From: Coriaria nepalensis | Taxonomy: Eukaryota; Streptophyta; Magnoliopsida; Cucurbitales; Coriariaceae | Direction: 5' to 3' | DNA length: 64,000 bases | Assembly (NCBI GenBank): GCA_027186245.1 | Contig: CP114485.1 | Location: 12,180,001-12,244,000, forward strand | Shown here: positions 22,022 through 33,090 of the stretch, piece by piece | Layout: every line of letters starts with the position of its first letter | Position numbering within the stretch: position 1 is the first letter of the stretch | The notes under the pieces: generated by a model | What the model was told of the DNA's origin: nothing | The model's input: the letters and a program-made list of their open reading frames with translations, nothing else | The model's database searches: none | Made by a program: the position numbers and the translations under genes

Positions 22022-24174
22022 ATGATACCGCAGAGCTGGGCTTCTTCGTGTGGTAATGAATGCACGCAAAAATACGCTACGCTCACTAAGATTCCATGTA
22101 CTAATGAACACATTCCTTCTCAGTTTTGATGATGCTCTTTCTCTTTTCGTGTTTGTTTGTGTGATTTTTTTATTGTTGACATTTTTCGATATGTAATTTC
22201 ATAAATTTTGCTCATTAATCGCGTTTATTTTGATTATAAATCTCCTTTCTTTCACTGATGTTTATTCAACATATCTGTTTATGTGTTAGATTTGTCATTT
22301 CCTTTTTTTCCCCTATTGAATATGATTTTTTCTGCCTGAATTTGATGATTTTTCTGCAAAATATATTGGTTATTTCCATTCAATTTTCTGTTTCAATTTG
22401 TAATGGTGCGAGAAAATGTGAACTATTGTTTTACCGGATTTTCGAAGAATTCTGTTTGCTGCATTTTGTTCTTTTTTTACCTTGTGTTCATGCTCTTTTA
22501 TCCTGAATAAGTTGGATATTTATATGAACATCTAAGATTAGATTGATTTGACCATGAATGTGCATCCTTGAAAGTTAGAATCAAATTCATGAACTCGGTA
22601 AATTCCGTGTGGATTACTTACAGGGCGAGTATTTTGCAAAAAAGGATGTGATAGTGATGGAGAAACATGGGAAGAATGTGAGTAATACCCCTTTTCTTAC
22701 TCATATAAAATCTAGTATATTATTCATGTTCTAATCGGAATTCCGATTTTATACATTTTCAAGTTTGTGTTTTTCGAAACCTTGTTTTAGTGCTGCATAG
22801 ACTTATTCAGGTTGATTGAAATTTTCAGAACCATAGTCGCTCAATTTTTATCTTTTTATTTTGTTGGGGAAATTATATGTCTTCAGATTCAAAGGTTGAT
22901 TACTTTGATATGTAATATAACTAAAAAAAATGAAAAGATATTTGGGAAATGGTGATTGCTCACCCTCTCTCAATAGTGTTATATGGGTCTATTCCAATCC
23001 TTAATAAGGAGGGCCGTGAGTGTTTAGCATGAGGAATTCTAGGCTACACATGGAGCATATACTCTCAAAAACTAGGACACCTCATGTCAGATCCGGTGTA
23101 AAAAATTGGTGACATGGCATGATCCCAGCCACGTAGCCTAGAGTTCCTCCAACTAGCATATACTACATTGCAGTGTGTATTCTCTTAGGCATACTTTGTT
23201 GTCTAGTTTATTATAAGTTTCACCTGATAGAATTCTAGAATTATTCAGGCGTGGAGGATTGCAAGAATTTGTGCTATAAGGAACCCGTATTAAAGGACCG
23301 TAAATGGAGCGCTTACATTGACCGGTCTCCTGGAGATGCTGCCCAGTCTGAGGTACTTATATATATATATATATGTGTGTGTGTGTGGGTATTAATATTC
23401 TACTTGTAGTTATATATTCTTGTTTACCTTTTATTCACTCAATTTTGTAATCACTGGTCTCTGCTGAAAATAGGCATGTTTCAATGCTTGCGCATCTGGC
23501 TGCGGTTTCAAGGTCAGCTTATGTCCTTAATGAGCTATACCCCTTTCAATTTATATTTACTCATTTCTAATCCAATTAAAAAAAAAAATTATTACATGAG
23601 AAGGCATGTTCATTATTTACATGTTCAGTAAAAAAGTCAGAATTACTTTTCTCTAATTCAATTAAAGAACTATTCCCAATTCCGGAATGTAATGGGATAA
23701 CCATCATCATTATCAAAGCCCATTCCCGTTATTTAATGTAATGGGAGAATCCGATTAATAATTATGATTATAGGGTCATTCCATATATGATATACCCGAG
23801 AAAAATTAATCATAGATTGATTATTAGAAAAATAGACTATTTGAAAAATAGTTTCAGTATCCTAGTGTTTGTATAGAGAAGGTATCATTATGCCTCCATG
23901 GTATCCAACTATTTCGAGTGAGTGTGGAGGGTCCCACACACGGATTTACATACCATGTCAGCATGAGAGAATATACCGTTAGTATTGCTTTTTTTTACAA
24001 TGAAAATATTATCTGAATAATATTTTCTTATTTTCTGTTCTTCAGTTTGAAATTGATGCAGAGGAAGTTGAAAAAGTTCAACCGAACAATACGAACGAGC
24101 AGCCTCCTGATCCTAAGCCAACTCCAACTGTTCAACCAAACCCTCCATCCAAAGCCAAATCTGGTACTCAGTAA
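22022..24174 (+). CDS. Small ten-cysteine protein built on CX3C motifs, function unknown
   Basis: Five exons (22022-22097, 22624-22677, 23249-23352, 23474-23512, 24046-24174) join into 133 residues with clean GT-AG borders. The start is the first ATG after a GA-rich leader. All ten cysteines fall in CX3C spacing: C10/C14, C30/C34, C44/C48/C52 and C80/C84/C88. The first two pairs are 15 residues apart, like the twin CX3C of small Tim chaperones. There is no signal peptide or membrane segment. The tail from about residue 104 is Pro/Asn-rich. The sequence looks familiar to me as a conserved plant protein without a function. Intermembrane-space import or metal binding is my inference only. A second acceptor at about 24308 (after TTTATTCAG) could give a Lys-rich alternative C-terminus from a donor at 24163. 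Confidence 0.75.
23031..23150. mobile_element. Short MITE-like element in intron 2 of the cysteine-rich gene
   Basis: The ends are inverted repeats of about 17 bp: GAGGAATTCTAGGCTAC at 23031-23047 and GTAGCCTAGAGTTCCTC at 23133-23149 (one mismatch). TAGCAT occurs just outside both ends (ending at 23030 and starting near 23154) and may be a target duplication. The same GAGGAATTCTAGGCTACA end recurs at about 26980 near the TIR gene, so this is a small repeat family. It has no coding capacity. Confidence 0.65.
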
Positions 24175-24759
24175 ACTTTTAGGATTAAAATACATAAATC
24201 TTACCTCTCTTATAAGGAAACCAAAGGGTTTAATTGTGTCGAATTAATTACACATTCACAAGCACTTTACTTTTTTTGTCACAACAAATGAAAAGCAATT
24301 TATTCAGATAAGAAGAAAAGGCAAAAGCCATATAAAATTAAATCTTCAAAGGTACTCTTCTTAGGCTTGGTGGGGCAGGCTGGTGTTGTTGCCGTTGTTT
24401 TTTTTTTTTTTTTTTCTATCCCAACTCTAGAAAGGGACTAGCTTTTGTTCTGCTGTTTGGCCCCACCGTATCTTCCCTCCACTTCCTTAATAAAAACTAT
24501 CAAATTTCTTACCAAAGAAAATGGGTAAAAAATATCATCAAGTTCAAAAACTGAGAGACCAAATGGAAAAAAGGAGAGAGTAAGTGAGTTAGAATGATAT
24601 ATACCTGGAATTGGAGACAATGGTCCAGACTCGCCAATTGCGGTACCGTCTATACATGTGGAATTGGATACTGTGTTGGTTCATAGCGGCCCACATTTGC
24701 ACGGTTTATGTCTACCTCCGATCTATGTGCATTTGGGTAAGAATTTGGTACACAGGGGA

Positions 24760-25074
24760 CTACGTTAACAGAGACTGCATTGCACGTAACACAAAGCGTT
24801 GAAGGGGATCCACGTTGACAAAAACAGGAAGGATTATCTTCCTATGCTGCACGAGCTTAGCAAGCTCACTCAGACAATAGTAGGACCGAGTAAACCCAAG
24901 CGAAAACACGACAACAACAACCTTGCAGGACTCAATCGCGCTGCCAATCTTCTCCGATAATTGATCCCCTGGATGCATACATTTGGTGTCCATAAATGGT
25001 ATGACCCTGTCGGTGGTAGAGAGCTTGTCGAAGATCATCCCGGCCAAGTTTTTGTACACATGGAAAGTTTCCAT
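24760..25074 (-). pseudogene. Truncated TIR-domain gene, paralogue of the gene at 27230-27739
   Basis: This minus-strand frame of 104 residues matches most of the intact TIR-only protein 2.2 kb away (VFSLGFTRSYYCLSELAKL and neighbouring stretches). Similarity starts abruptly at the position matching residue 48 of the intact copy, so the first beta strand and the FISYRE-type loop are missing. Near 24790 a net 2-bp length difference shifts the frame and replaces the conserved C-terminus with about ten unrelated residues. The conserved Glu of the SEL motif is present, but the fold would lack its N-terminal core. It is most simply a broken tandem duplicate. Confidence 0.8.
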
Positions 25075-25079
25075 TCGCT

Positions 25080-27229
25080 TTCTTCCCTCTATATAGGACT
25101 GTACAACACCTTTCTCATAGATTGAATACGATAGATATTTCCCAATTCAATATATTCTTCTTCGTCTTCTTCCTTTTTTTTTTTTTTTCCATTTCTTCAT
25201 TGAACCATTAACTCGGGATTATACCCTCTGTTATAGGAGCTCGTGTTTCCGACTTATTCTTTGATGTCTTAACATCGATTTTGAATAAAAGGTTCTCTCT
25301 TTACATAAGAAGAGCTCGTGTTTGCAACTTTTTCTTTTTATTGATTTATAGTCTATTCTCCATTTGAACTAGTCTATGCTTATGCCTAAGGTTGATTCTA
25401 AGGCAAGGAATTGCTACATGATTTGACGCTATACATGTGTTCAAAGGTTTTAGTAAGCCATTGGATCGTACCCACGAATGAGGTAAATCTGTGTTTAGCT
25501 CATGTTAGAGAGTAAATCAACTTTTATTCTCTGTAGGTTTTTTTTAGCCATTTATCCATATTATTACACTTCAGTCAGTTATCTCCTAAACAGTTAGAAA
25601 TATAATACTGAGGTCAGCCATTTATTCCTATTTTATTGGAATGCCTGTCTAGTAGATGGAAAAGGGCTGGCTATACGCAGTGTTGGCAAAGGTTTCAACT
25701 ACGCTCCTCTTTCCGGTTGATTGTGTGCGGAGTTGAGATACAACTCCTCTCAATCTCACTTGGAATGCAAGTGCACTTGAGGGAGATGTACATCATGTCA
25801 ATGAGTAATTAGCACCTCTAAGGTGGAGTGACTACTACTGGAGTCCATTCAGACGATTGGTGAGAGTCGCGGTTTGGTCTCGATTAGGTTGCGTATGCAT
25901 ATTTATTGTGAGATAAATAAAATTAAAGTCATGTGAAGAAAGAAGAAAGGAAGAAGATAATAAAGAAGAAATAAGGTAAGATCAATTAGAGAGTCGCGGT
26001 TTACCCTCTTGTGTGGTCATGTTTTATGGGTTTTTTTTTTTTTTTTTTTTTTCTTCACTTAAGGCCGGATTTTTGTTTTTTTTTTTATTGAAACCATTCT
26101 CTTTTACATAATAAAGTCTTTTTTGAATTGTGAAAAGAACGAAAACCAAGATTTACTAAATATATATAGATAGTGAGATTAATATTACAGATCATAGGTA
26201 GTCGACCGTTCAGAAGAAAATAAAGTAAAGTTAAAGATTGAAAAATGATAATTAAATTAAAAATTTTGAAAAAAATTCAACCACTAAAATAAATAGAATT
26301 CAATCGTAAGATTTTAAGTTTTATGTCTCTAATGCTTTTTGAATCAACTTCTAGACTATATATTCTTCATATCAAACTTGTTGGAATCGATACCAATACA
26401 AATCAACTCATTCTTGATCCAAAACGTTGTCTGTGTACCAGACTTTTGCTATTTTGCATAACCACCATCTTTAGCTTCTAACTTCTTCAATTCTTGATCA
26501 ATTATCTTGATTATAATTACCACAAACTTTAAAAGACTTTCTCTAACTACTAGTATGAGAGTCAATACTAATTCAATAGACAATCAAAAAGTCAATGTTC
26601 AACACTTCATGCTTCATTTGCTAAGGAACCAAAAACTCTCCAGAATTCGAGATGAAGGAGTCAGACGGTGTCTCTCTTTCACCAATCTTCTGCTTCCTGA
26701 TCACTACTCGACCATCTTCATTTTTTTCGGCCAAACCAGAAAAGAGGGGGGGAAAGGGTTAAACATTAATTAGATAGGGAAATATAAGGAAATCATAGTG
26801 TTTAATTGTTCCGAATTACACATACAGAAGGACTACTTCATCAGAGTCTACCTCCGATAACTTCCGAACCACTGCGCCTGATACATCATCAAGGAGCGCT
26901 AACCAATCTCTGGACATCCATTATTCAAGAAAATAGGGTGAAAGGAGGAACATCAATTCACCTACCCGTGACTTCACGAGGAATTCTAGGCTACATAAAG
27001 AGTATACTCCAACGGGTCGAGAATTATGTAACATCAGCACTTTTTATGCTGGCGTATAATATGTTGATCCCGACGAAGCCCTCTATATTACTCCGGCCAA
27101 TCAAATTATGACACTTTAATTTGATTGGCCTAGAAATAATATATAGCTTAAATTTCCTCAAGTTTTCATAAATATATGATGTCAAATGAAATAATTAAGA
27201 CAGTTCCAAAATTATATGCTTAACGAATT
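25080..27229. other. Spacer between the two TIR copies
   Basis: No gene recognised. It contains poly(T) at 26030-26052, a partial copy of the GAGGAATTCTAGGCTACA repeat at about 26980, and open frames (26507-26773, 26806-27111) that resemble no family I know. Confidence 0.4.
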
Positions 27230-27739
27230 TTACCCATTTGAAGAATCGAAATTAAAGCCAAGGATGTCCTTAGCTTCATTGATGGCAGCTTGAAACCTCT
27301 CCCGTTCTCCCTCCGGGACTTCATTGCACATAACACGAAGCGTAAAAGGATCCACGTTGACAAAAACAGGAAGGATTATCTTCCTAAGCTCCACGAGCTT
27401 AGCAAGCTCACTCAGACAATGATAGGAGCCGGTAAACCCAAGCGAAAACACGACGACAGCAACCTTACAGGACTCAATCGCACTGCCAATCTTCTCCGAA
27501 AATCGATCCCCTGGATGCATACACTTAGTGTCCATAAATGGTATGACCCCTTCGGTGGTAGAGAGTTTGTCGAAGATCATCCCGGCCACGTTTTTGTACG
27601 TATCCTTCTCACGATAACTGATGAAAACATTGGGTAATAAGGTCCGTAAAGAGCTTTTGCTAATTGCAGGGGGCGGATTTGCCTTCTTCCGGGAGGTACT
27701 CGAAAGGAGATTGTAAGGGAAAATATATTTCATTTTCAA
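27230..27739 (-). CDS. TIR-only domain protein (putative NAD+-cleaving immune signalling protein)
   Basis: A single-exon gene of 169 residues made of an N-terminal extension of about 35 residues and one TIR domain, with no NB-ARC or LRR. Plant TIR domains of this kind hydrolyse NAD+ and make cyclic-ADP-ribose-type signals in immunity. Visible motifs: the first strand and AA loop VFISYREKD (about residues 38-46), the PFMDTK and GD stretch (67-78), the strand VAVVVFSLGF, and SYHCLSEL, whose Glu (about residue 111) aligns with the catalytic Glu of TIR NADases. The C-terminus (IILPVFVNVDPFTLR, then an ERFQAAINEA helix) is typical. A broken paralogue lies at 24760-25074. Family assignment is firm; activity is inferred. 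Confidence 0.88.
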   Translation of the reverse strand: MKMKYIFPYNLLSSTSRKKANPPPAISKSSLRTLLPNVFISYREKDTYKNVAGMIFDKLSTTEGVIPFMDTKCMHPGDRFSEKIGSAIESCKVAVVVFSLGFTGSYHCLSELAKLVELRKIILPVFVNVDPFTLRVMCNEVPEGERERFQAAINEAKDILGFNFDSSNG

Positions 27740-28779
27740 AATCGTTGCTGATTATTTCTAAGAGAAGGAAGGAAAAAGTGAATTGTTTGCACTTAGTGAC
27801 ATGTCAAACAAAAGAAAAGGGAGAGTGATGTTTTTTCTTTGGCTTGAGGTTTGGATGAGGAGATGTTGGAAGGGGTTTATATACAGATATTTGGAAGGGA
27901 AGTGTTTAAACTAAATTATGAATTGCACTAGGTCTGGATTAGGGAAGGTCTACACGTATGTATAAAATTCTCATGAATATCTGGTTAACGAAAATATCAA
28001 AAGGAAATAATAAAAAGTCCAAAGGAACGCATACACAACATATCTTTGACATTACGGGGTTTTGTATTGCGGCACTTGACAGACATTGTTCAGGGGAATT
28101 GAGATTTGTAGGGAAATGAAACCATGCACGAAAAGATATTAACAAAAGAAAAAAGATATAATTATTCAATGTAGTTTCAACATGGTCAAAGAAAACGACA
28201 TGTTGTTTGGAATTCGAAGGACCAACAATTTACAGGCTTCGTTTTCAATCAACATCCTTTGAAAGCTGATTCATGATGAATGTGTCCCTCTCTTGATTTT
28301 GTTCAGAGCATCCAAGCTATGATTAGCCTCTTACGCTCGTGCAAGTTATAGTCAATGAATGTTGATTTGTTTACAATCTAAAATATAAAAAATCGAGGAC
28401 TTGCCAATCTAAACCGTCCATCCGAAATCCAAAATATGAAATCCGAAATCCGGACCATCTGAAAAAAATGATGAGCCGATTCAAACTGAACTACCTGAAC
28501 AAAATTACATATTGGTTAAGTCGGATTAGTAGCTATCAGTTTTCTTGCTTCATTGAATTTTTTTATCATTTATTATTATTATTTTTTTTAACGGTTCAAT
28601 TTTACCCTATGCTCCATTGCTCCCTGGCTTCACCTTGCTCCTCCTTTACTCTTCCATCTTCTCCGGTGGACTTCTCCGACATGAACTCATTGATTGACCC
28701 CCTCCCCCTTCACAGATCAATTCTCTCTCTCTCTCCCTCATGGATCTTGACCATCATTCAATTTGATTTTATGACATGA

Positions 28780-29360
28780 TGCGTTAAAATTCATCTCATA
28801 TCGCTTAAAGAGAAAATCTCTAGTTGGTTTATAAGTCAAGAGTTTTGTCTTCTTCTATAATACTTTTTAGAGGAAGAAATTATTGGATTTATCAATTTAA
28901 TATGGAATTAGAGCTGAGATCTTGAGTTCAAATCACGGTTGCTCATCTCTTTGTTATTTCTATAAATGATATGCTTCTTAGACTTTATTTGTCATTTGTT
29001 TACACATGCAAGACTCACATTATTATGAGCTTGCCCGTGAGGAGAAGTGTTAAGAGTCTCAATGATAGATAACATAGTTGGGCCCATTTCGTACCGGTTC
29101 GAATTTTTAAGATAATCGGTAATTTATCATGGTATCAGAATCAATTCCTAAGTGGATATATCCACACTCCATTAGCAAGTGACTCTCACCCATTGTGTCA
29201 CTTGTTGAGCTTTCGGAATGACCAGCTCACAAGTGAGGAAGAGTGTTGGAATTCATCCCATATCGTTTATATTATCTAGTTAGTTTATAAGCCAAGAGTT
29301 TTATCTTTCTCGACATAATCTTTTAGAAAAAAAAAAACTATTAGATTCATTAAATTATTA
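28780..29360 (+). mobile_element. TRIM-like miniature LTR retrotransposon array with three LTR-like termini
   Basis: An LTR-like block at 28780-28902 (consensus AATTCATCYCATATCG, then AGTYAGTTTATAAGYCAAGAG) recurs at 29244-29360. The first copy is followed by TGGAATTAGAGC (28903), resembling the Met-tRNA primer site, and then a GATCTTGAGTTCAAATC leader. The second is preceded by the purine tract GTGAGGAAGAG and starts TGTTGG. Between them, 29048-29129 is a shorter block starting TGTTAAGAGTC and ending TTATCA, preceded by GTGAGGAGAAG and followed by TGGTATCAGAATC (29130), a near-perfect primer site. That gives three termini and two primer sites in 580 bp with no coding sequence, as expected for nested or tandem TRIM elements. 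Confidence 0.7.
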
Positions 29361-29829
29361 AGATACACGACCGGAGAAATCATAGTCACCATGCAAATTG
29401 AAAGTCTTGAGTTACGGTAGCCTGTACATGACCTGCACGTGGTTGGTTAATTATCATTTAGTATCATTAGTAGATTATTTTAGTATCTTTATTATTTATT
29501 AGTATCCATTAGTATCTCTAGGTGATTAGGTAATATCTTTAGTTGATTGGATTTGGTTAGTAGTTTGAGGATAATAAACTCTAGTATATTATAAATATGT
29601 TAAGAACTGTAGGGTTTCATCGCTAAGAATATTAATGAAATATTTGGTCTCGTAAGTTAAGAATTGTGTCGGTCAAATAACGAGAGTTAAGTACTCGTGC
29701 CGATCTAATATTTTGAGTTAAAATATATTTTATAATAATTCATTACAAGTTCCTTCATTTGAACTCAACGGTAGAAATATAATCCGTTACGAGTTTCATT
29801 ATTTCTAATAAGGTTAGTTAGATATATCC

Positions 29830-30272
29830 TTACAATGATATGATGATCATCAGAGATCATCAAGGAAATCTTGTAAAAGCCCTGGCTTTCGTCTGGGGCT
29901 TCTGTTCTAGTATGATGGCAGAGACAAAGAAGCTCTTCAAGAGCTTAAATTTCGGTCATGTTCAAGGTTACAGAAACCTTATAATCCATACGGACTCGGT
30001 TATGTTGGTTCAAATGGTGGAAAAGAAATCTCAATGTGGCCCATCTTCTTATTCATCTTATAGATCAAATTAGGATACTCATTCAAAATTGTCAGGCTTC
30101 TCTTTCTTACTGCTACAAAGAAGCGAATATAGTGGCAGACTCCCTTGCGAATCATACTTGCGATACTAGAATGAACCATGAGTTTGATAGTTTCATCTAT
30201 CTCCCCCAAGCTAGCAAATTATGCATCTTCAACGACAAAACAGGACTGGGTTCTATGCGAGCTGTTAAATAA
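29830..30272 (+). pseudogene. LINE-type RNase H (RVT_3) domain fragment
   Basis: Two overlapping frames encode the plant LINE/RVT_3 RNase H-like fold. The first carries IRDHQGNLVKALAF, SSMMAETK and LIIHTDSVMLVQMV (29840 to about 30030). After a frameshift near 30036 come IRILIQNCQ and the hallmark EANIVADSLANH (about 30120-30160). No reverse transcriptase or endonuclease part is seen nearby. It is a dead 3' end of a non-LTR element, typical of 5'-truncated LINE insertions. Confidence 0.8.
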
Positions 30273-30977
30273 TTACTGTTTGTTGCTGTTTCTCTTTGTT
30301 CCTTTTTTTTTTTTTTTTTTCCATTTTTCTTCTTCAATTTTTCACGTTTAGTTTCAGTTCTTTCCTTTTCTTTGGGTTCTTCTTGCTTTGTTTTGTTTGG
30401 AGGTGTAGATAGCGCCATTCTTGGTTTGCTTCAATTTCAATGTTTGAGCTTTTTTTTTTTTTTTTGTTCATTCAGTACTTTTGTTGGGTTTTTTTTTTTC
30501 AATTATTAATAATTCTAATTTAGTTTGGATTCTAATTTGATATTTGCAATTTTAATTTCTATGTCGAGAAAGTTTATCATATGGAAAGAGAGGCAAGAAA
30601 CTTGAACATGTTCTCATTTTGTTGACTATTATTATATCATGGGAAATCTTAGAAGAGCTACATAGTAAATGAAATAACAAAACAGGTAAAAATTATGCAT
30701 ATAAATTACCATCATACATAATACCAAATTTATCCCTTTTTTATATTTGTGACCCTAAAAATATATTTTTTTTTCTTTTTTGTTTCTTTCCTGGATAAAT
30801 TGCAGATAATTACTTTTCTTCAGCAAAATGCACATCCTCGAGTTGCAGAGAGAATCCCATCCGTACCTTCAAATAAATAAATAAATAAATAAATAATGGT
30901 TATTAGGAGAAGGTAAATATGAGACAAAGGAGAATAGGAGGTGTCACCAAGAAAGAAAAAAAGGGAAATTAAGAAAC

Positions 30978-31050
30978 TGTTGCTGCCCAGGATCGAACTG
31001 GGGACCTTTAGTGTGTAAGACTAACGTGATAACCACTACACCACGGCAAC
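30978..31050 (-). tRNA. trnV-TAC: tRNA-Val, anticodon TAC
   Basis: The minus-strand sequence folds into a full 73-nt cloverleaf starting GTTGCCG and ending CAGCAAC plus the discriminator A. The acceptor stem has one mismatch (C6/A67). The D arm is GTGTAGTGGTTATCAC. The anticodon stem TTAGT/ACTAA closes the loop CTTACAC with anticodon TAC (valine, GTA codons). The T arm is CCCAG-TTCGATC-CTGGG. The internal A box (GTGTAGTGGTTA) and B box (GTTCGATCC) promoters are intact. No intron and no genomic CCA. The minus-strand downstream flank contains a T-run suited to pol III termination (about 30956-30961). Confidence 0.95.
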
Positions 31051-31328
31051 TTCCTTGGCACAAGTTGGTAACATAAAATATTTAATATGTTAATATGTCT
31101 TTATTTCTCTCTTTTATTCACGTCAGGAGACTACTGGAGCTCTTGACAAAAACTGATGGCAAAAACCAACTTTTGTCTTGTCCTTTTATCACAAAAAGAA
31201 TTGGGCTTGACAAGTTTTTCTTCTTGGTTTTAATACATCTTTCGTGAACTGCACAGTTATAATGCAAGAGTCTAGGTCGACCAACACTCGCTAAGGTTCT
31301 TAATACTATCATATAAAAACACTAAAAA

Positions 31329-31330
<2 letters not shown>

Positions 31331-31376
<46 letters not shown>
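31331..31376. repeat. (AT)23 microsatellite
   Basis: An uninterrupted AT dinucleotide run of 46 bp in intergenic DNA downstream of the tRNA. Confidence 0.95.
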
Positions 31377-31378
<2 letters not shown>

Positions 31379-31830
31379 AATATAAGTTTATTTAGATTTA
31401 GATCCCACAATTACTTCTCATATGGTGGTTAAGCATAAGTTAAATTTAATACATATTATAGTATGTATTAATATTAATTGCAATTCAATCTTAGCCAGCG
31501 CAAAACTTCTAATTTAATGGTTGATTTTTATTCCAACTCTTTTCTCTTGAAAAAACACCCAAAAACCTCTTCCAATTGAAAAGTTCTATGCCCACCGGTT
31601 GTTGCCTTTCATCTTCAAGACTTCAATCTTCGATCTTCATGCCTGAAAGTGAGAGACCAGTCATTGTGCCCATCATCCAAGTCTATTAATACTTGAGAAT
31701 CCATTGTCGAGATACTTGAATCTATGAAGGTTACTAATGATATTCATCTTCTTCAATCCTCTCAAAATTTGGTCCAAATTCTATCAGACCCAAATTGCCG
31801 ACCGTTCTAACCCTGTCCATTTACTCCTGT

Positions 31831-31900
31831 CACGGTCGGTTTTTCTTTATAATGGGGAGGACACGGTCGGTTTTTCTGCATAATGGGGAGGACACGGTCC
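31831..31900. repeat. Tandem repeat, unit about 31 bp, just over two copies
   Basis: Units contain CACGGTCGGTTTTTCT and ATAATGGGGAGGA. Two full copies are followed by a partial CACGGTCC. The copies are nearly identical, so the duplication is recent. It is intergenic. Confidence 0.85.
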
Positions 31901-32214
31901 TAACAATAATCCATCCAAAACCTTCAATTCTGGTCTAGTGAGAAAAAAAAAACTAGTCAAACAATGTTAGCTTGTTAGTCAAACAATGTTAGTTTATCAG
32001 ACTTACCTTTCATAAATAAGTCATCTCAACACTGTAAATTTCAATAGAGCACATTTATGGCAATCTCAAAAAAATTCCACCTTGGCTTTCTTTCTAGATA
32101 ATTTTCCCACGTGAGTTTCCGCTCAGATTATAGCTCATCCCCAAACTCTTCCTTCTAAGAATTATATATGTTTTGAACAGAAAAAAACATAAAAATAACC
32201 CTATAGGCTTCAAT

Positions 32215-33090
32215 TTCCCTATAACACTTTCAAAATAGAAGTAAAGGTGACAATCCCAAACAAAAACCTATCCACTTCTAAAATAACCCAAACATAACTC
32301 AATCTATGAGAAAGTGCCTGCATAATCACTGCCACCAACGAGCTTCCTGGGTTGCACATGATCGCCTCTGACCTCCTCTGAATCATCTTAGGTGAACACC
32401 CGCCTAACCACCTCCCTGACCTGCCCAAACCACAAGAAACCAAACCCGAGCTTAACAACTCATCATCAGACAAGGAAGTTGAAGAACAGAATGAAGAAAG
32501 CGTAGGAGTAGTAGCTTCTATCTCCGACCATTCAATCAAAGACTAACTTTTGCTCTACCAATCTATTTCTAACCAACTGCACTGATTCCTCTAAGTGGCA
32601 CAACAGTCTATATAAGACATTAATTCTCCGGCTGAGAATGTTGCTATGGCTGCTATTATTGTTTCATCACAAGAGTTTAAAGCGAGGGGTGAGACTTCTC
32701 CGATTAACTTACCATCTTGGTCAAGAATGGCGACAGATGATAGGTTGAGGAGTGAATGGGAGATGAGGGGCAGCACCGACATGGCAGAGTCGGATTATTA
32801 AACGGTTGGAGTTTTTGGGTCTCGATCGTGCCGATGTTGTGGATGGGGCTGATCGAGGTGGGGCCGAAGTGGCTTATGGAGTGGAGGAGGTACCGGATTA
32901 TGTCCTCTTGGGTGATCCAGCAGTAGTCATGGGTGTTATGGAGTAGTGTTTCTTTTATGAGCAAATTGGTCTGAGAATTGTGTTTGAGAGAACGTTTTTG
33001 GATCGGGATTACTAGGTTTTGTATACCTTCTAGGATGAGATCTATGGCCTCAATTAAGCTGCAAAAATTAATCAAGGAAAGATGGTTATG
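32215..33090 (-). pseudogene. Broken CBS-domain (CBSX5/6-like) gene
   Basis: On the minus strand the conserved blocks of a plant CBSX5/6-type protein appear in three different frames. The block 33075 to about 32790 has LIEAIDLILEGIQNLVIPI and CWITQEDIIRYLL. The block 32782-32591 has VAILDQDGKLIGEVSP, CDETIIAAIATFSAGELM and IDC. A short block near 32560 reads QLVRNRLVEQK in another frame. The tail at 32539-32219 has SDDELLSSGLVSCGLGRSGRW, IMCNPGSSLVAVIMQALSHR and YVWVI. At least two frameshifts separate them. A TTTTTGCAG acceptor precedes the first block, so it is probably an unprocessed duplicate. I could not find the N-terminal exon. Confidence 0.82.

Noticed and set aside
26806..27111. 101-codon plus-strand frame near the TIR gene
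   Set aside because: It spans a MITE-type terminus and shows no domain, so it is probably a chance frame.
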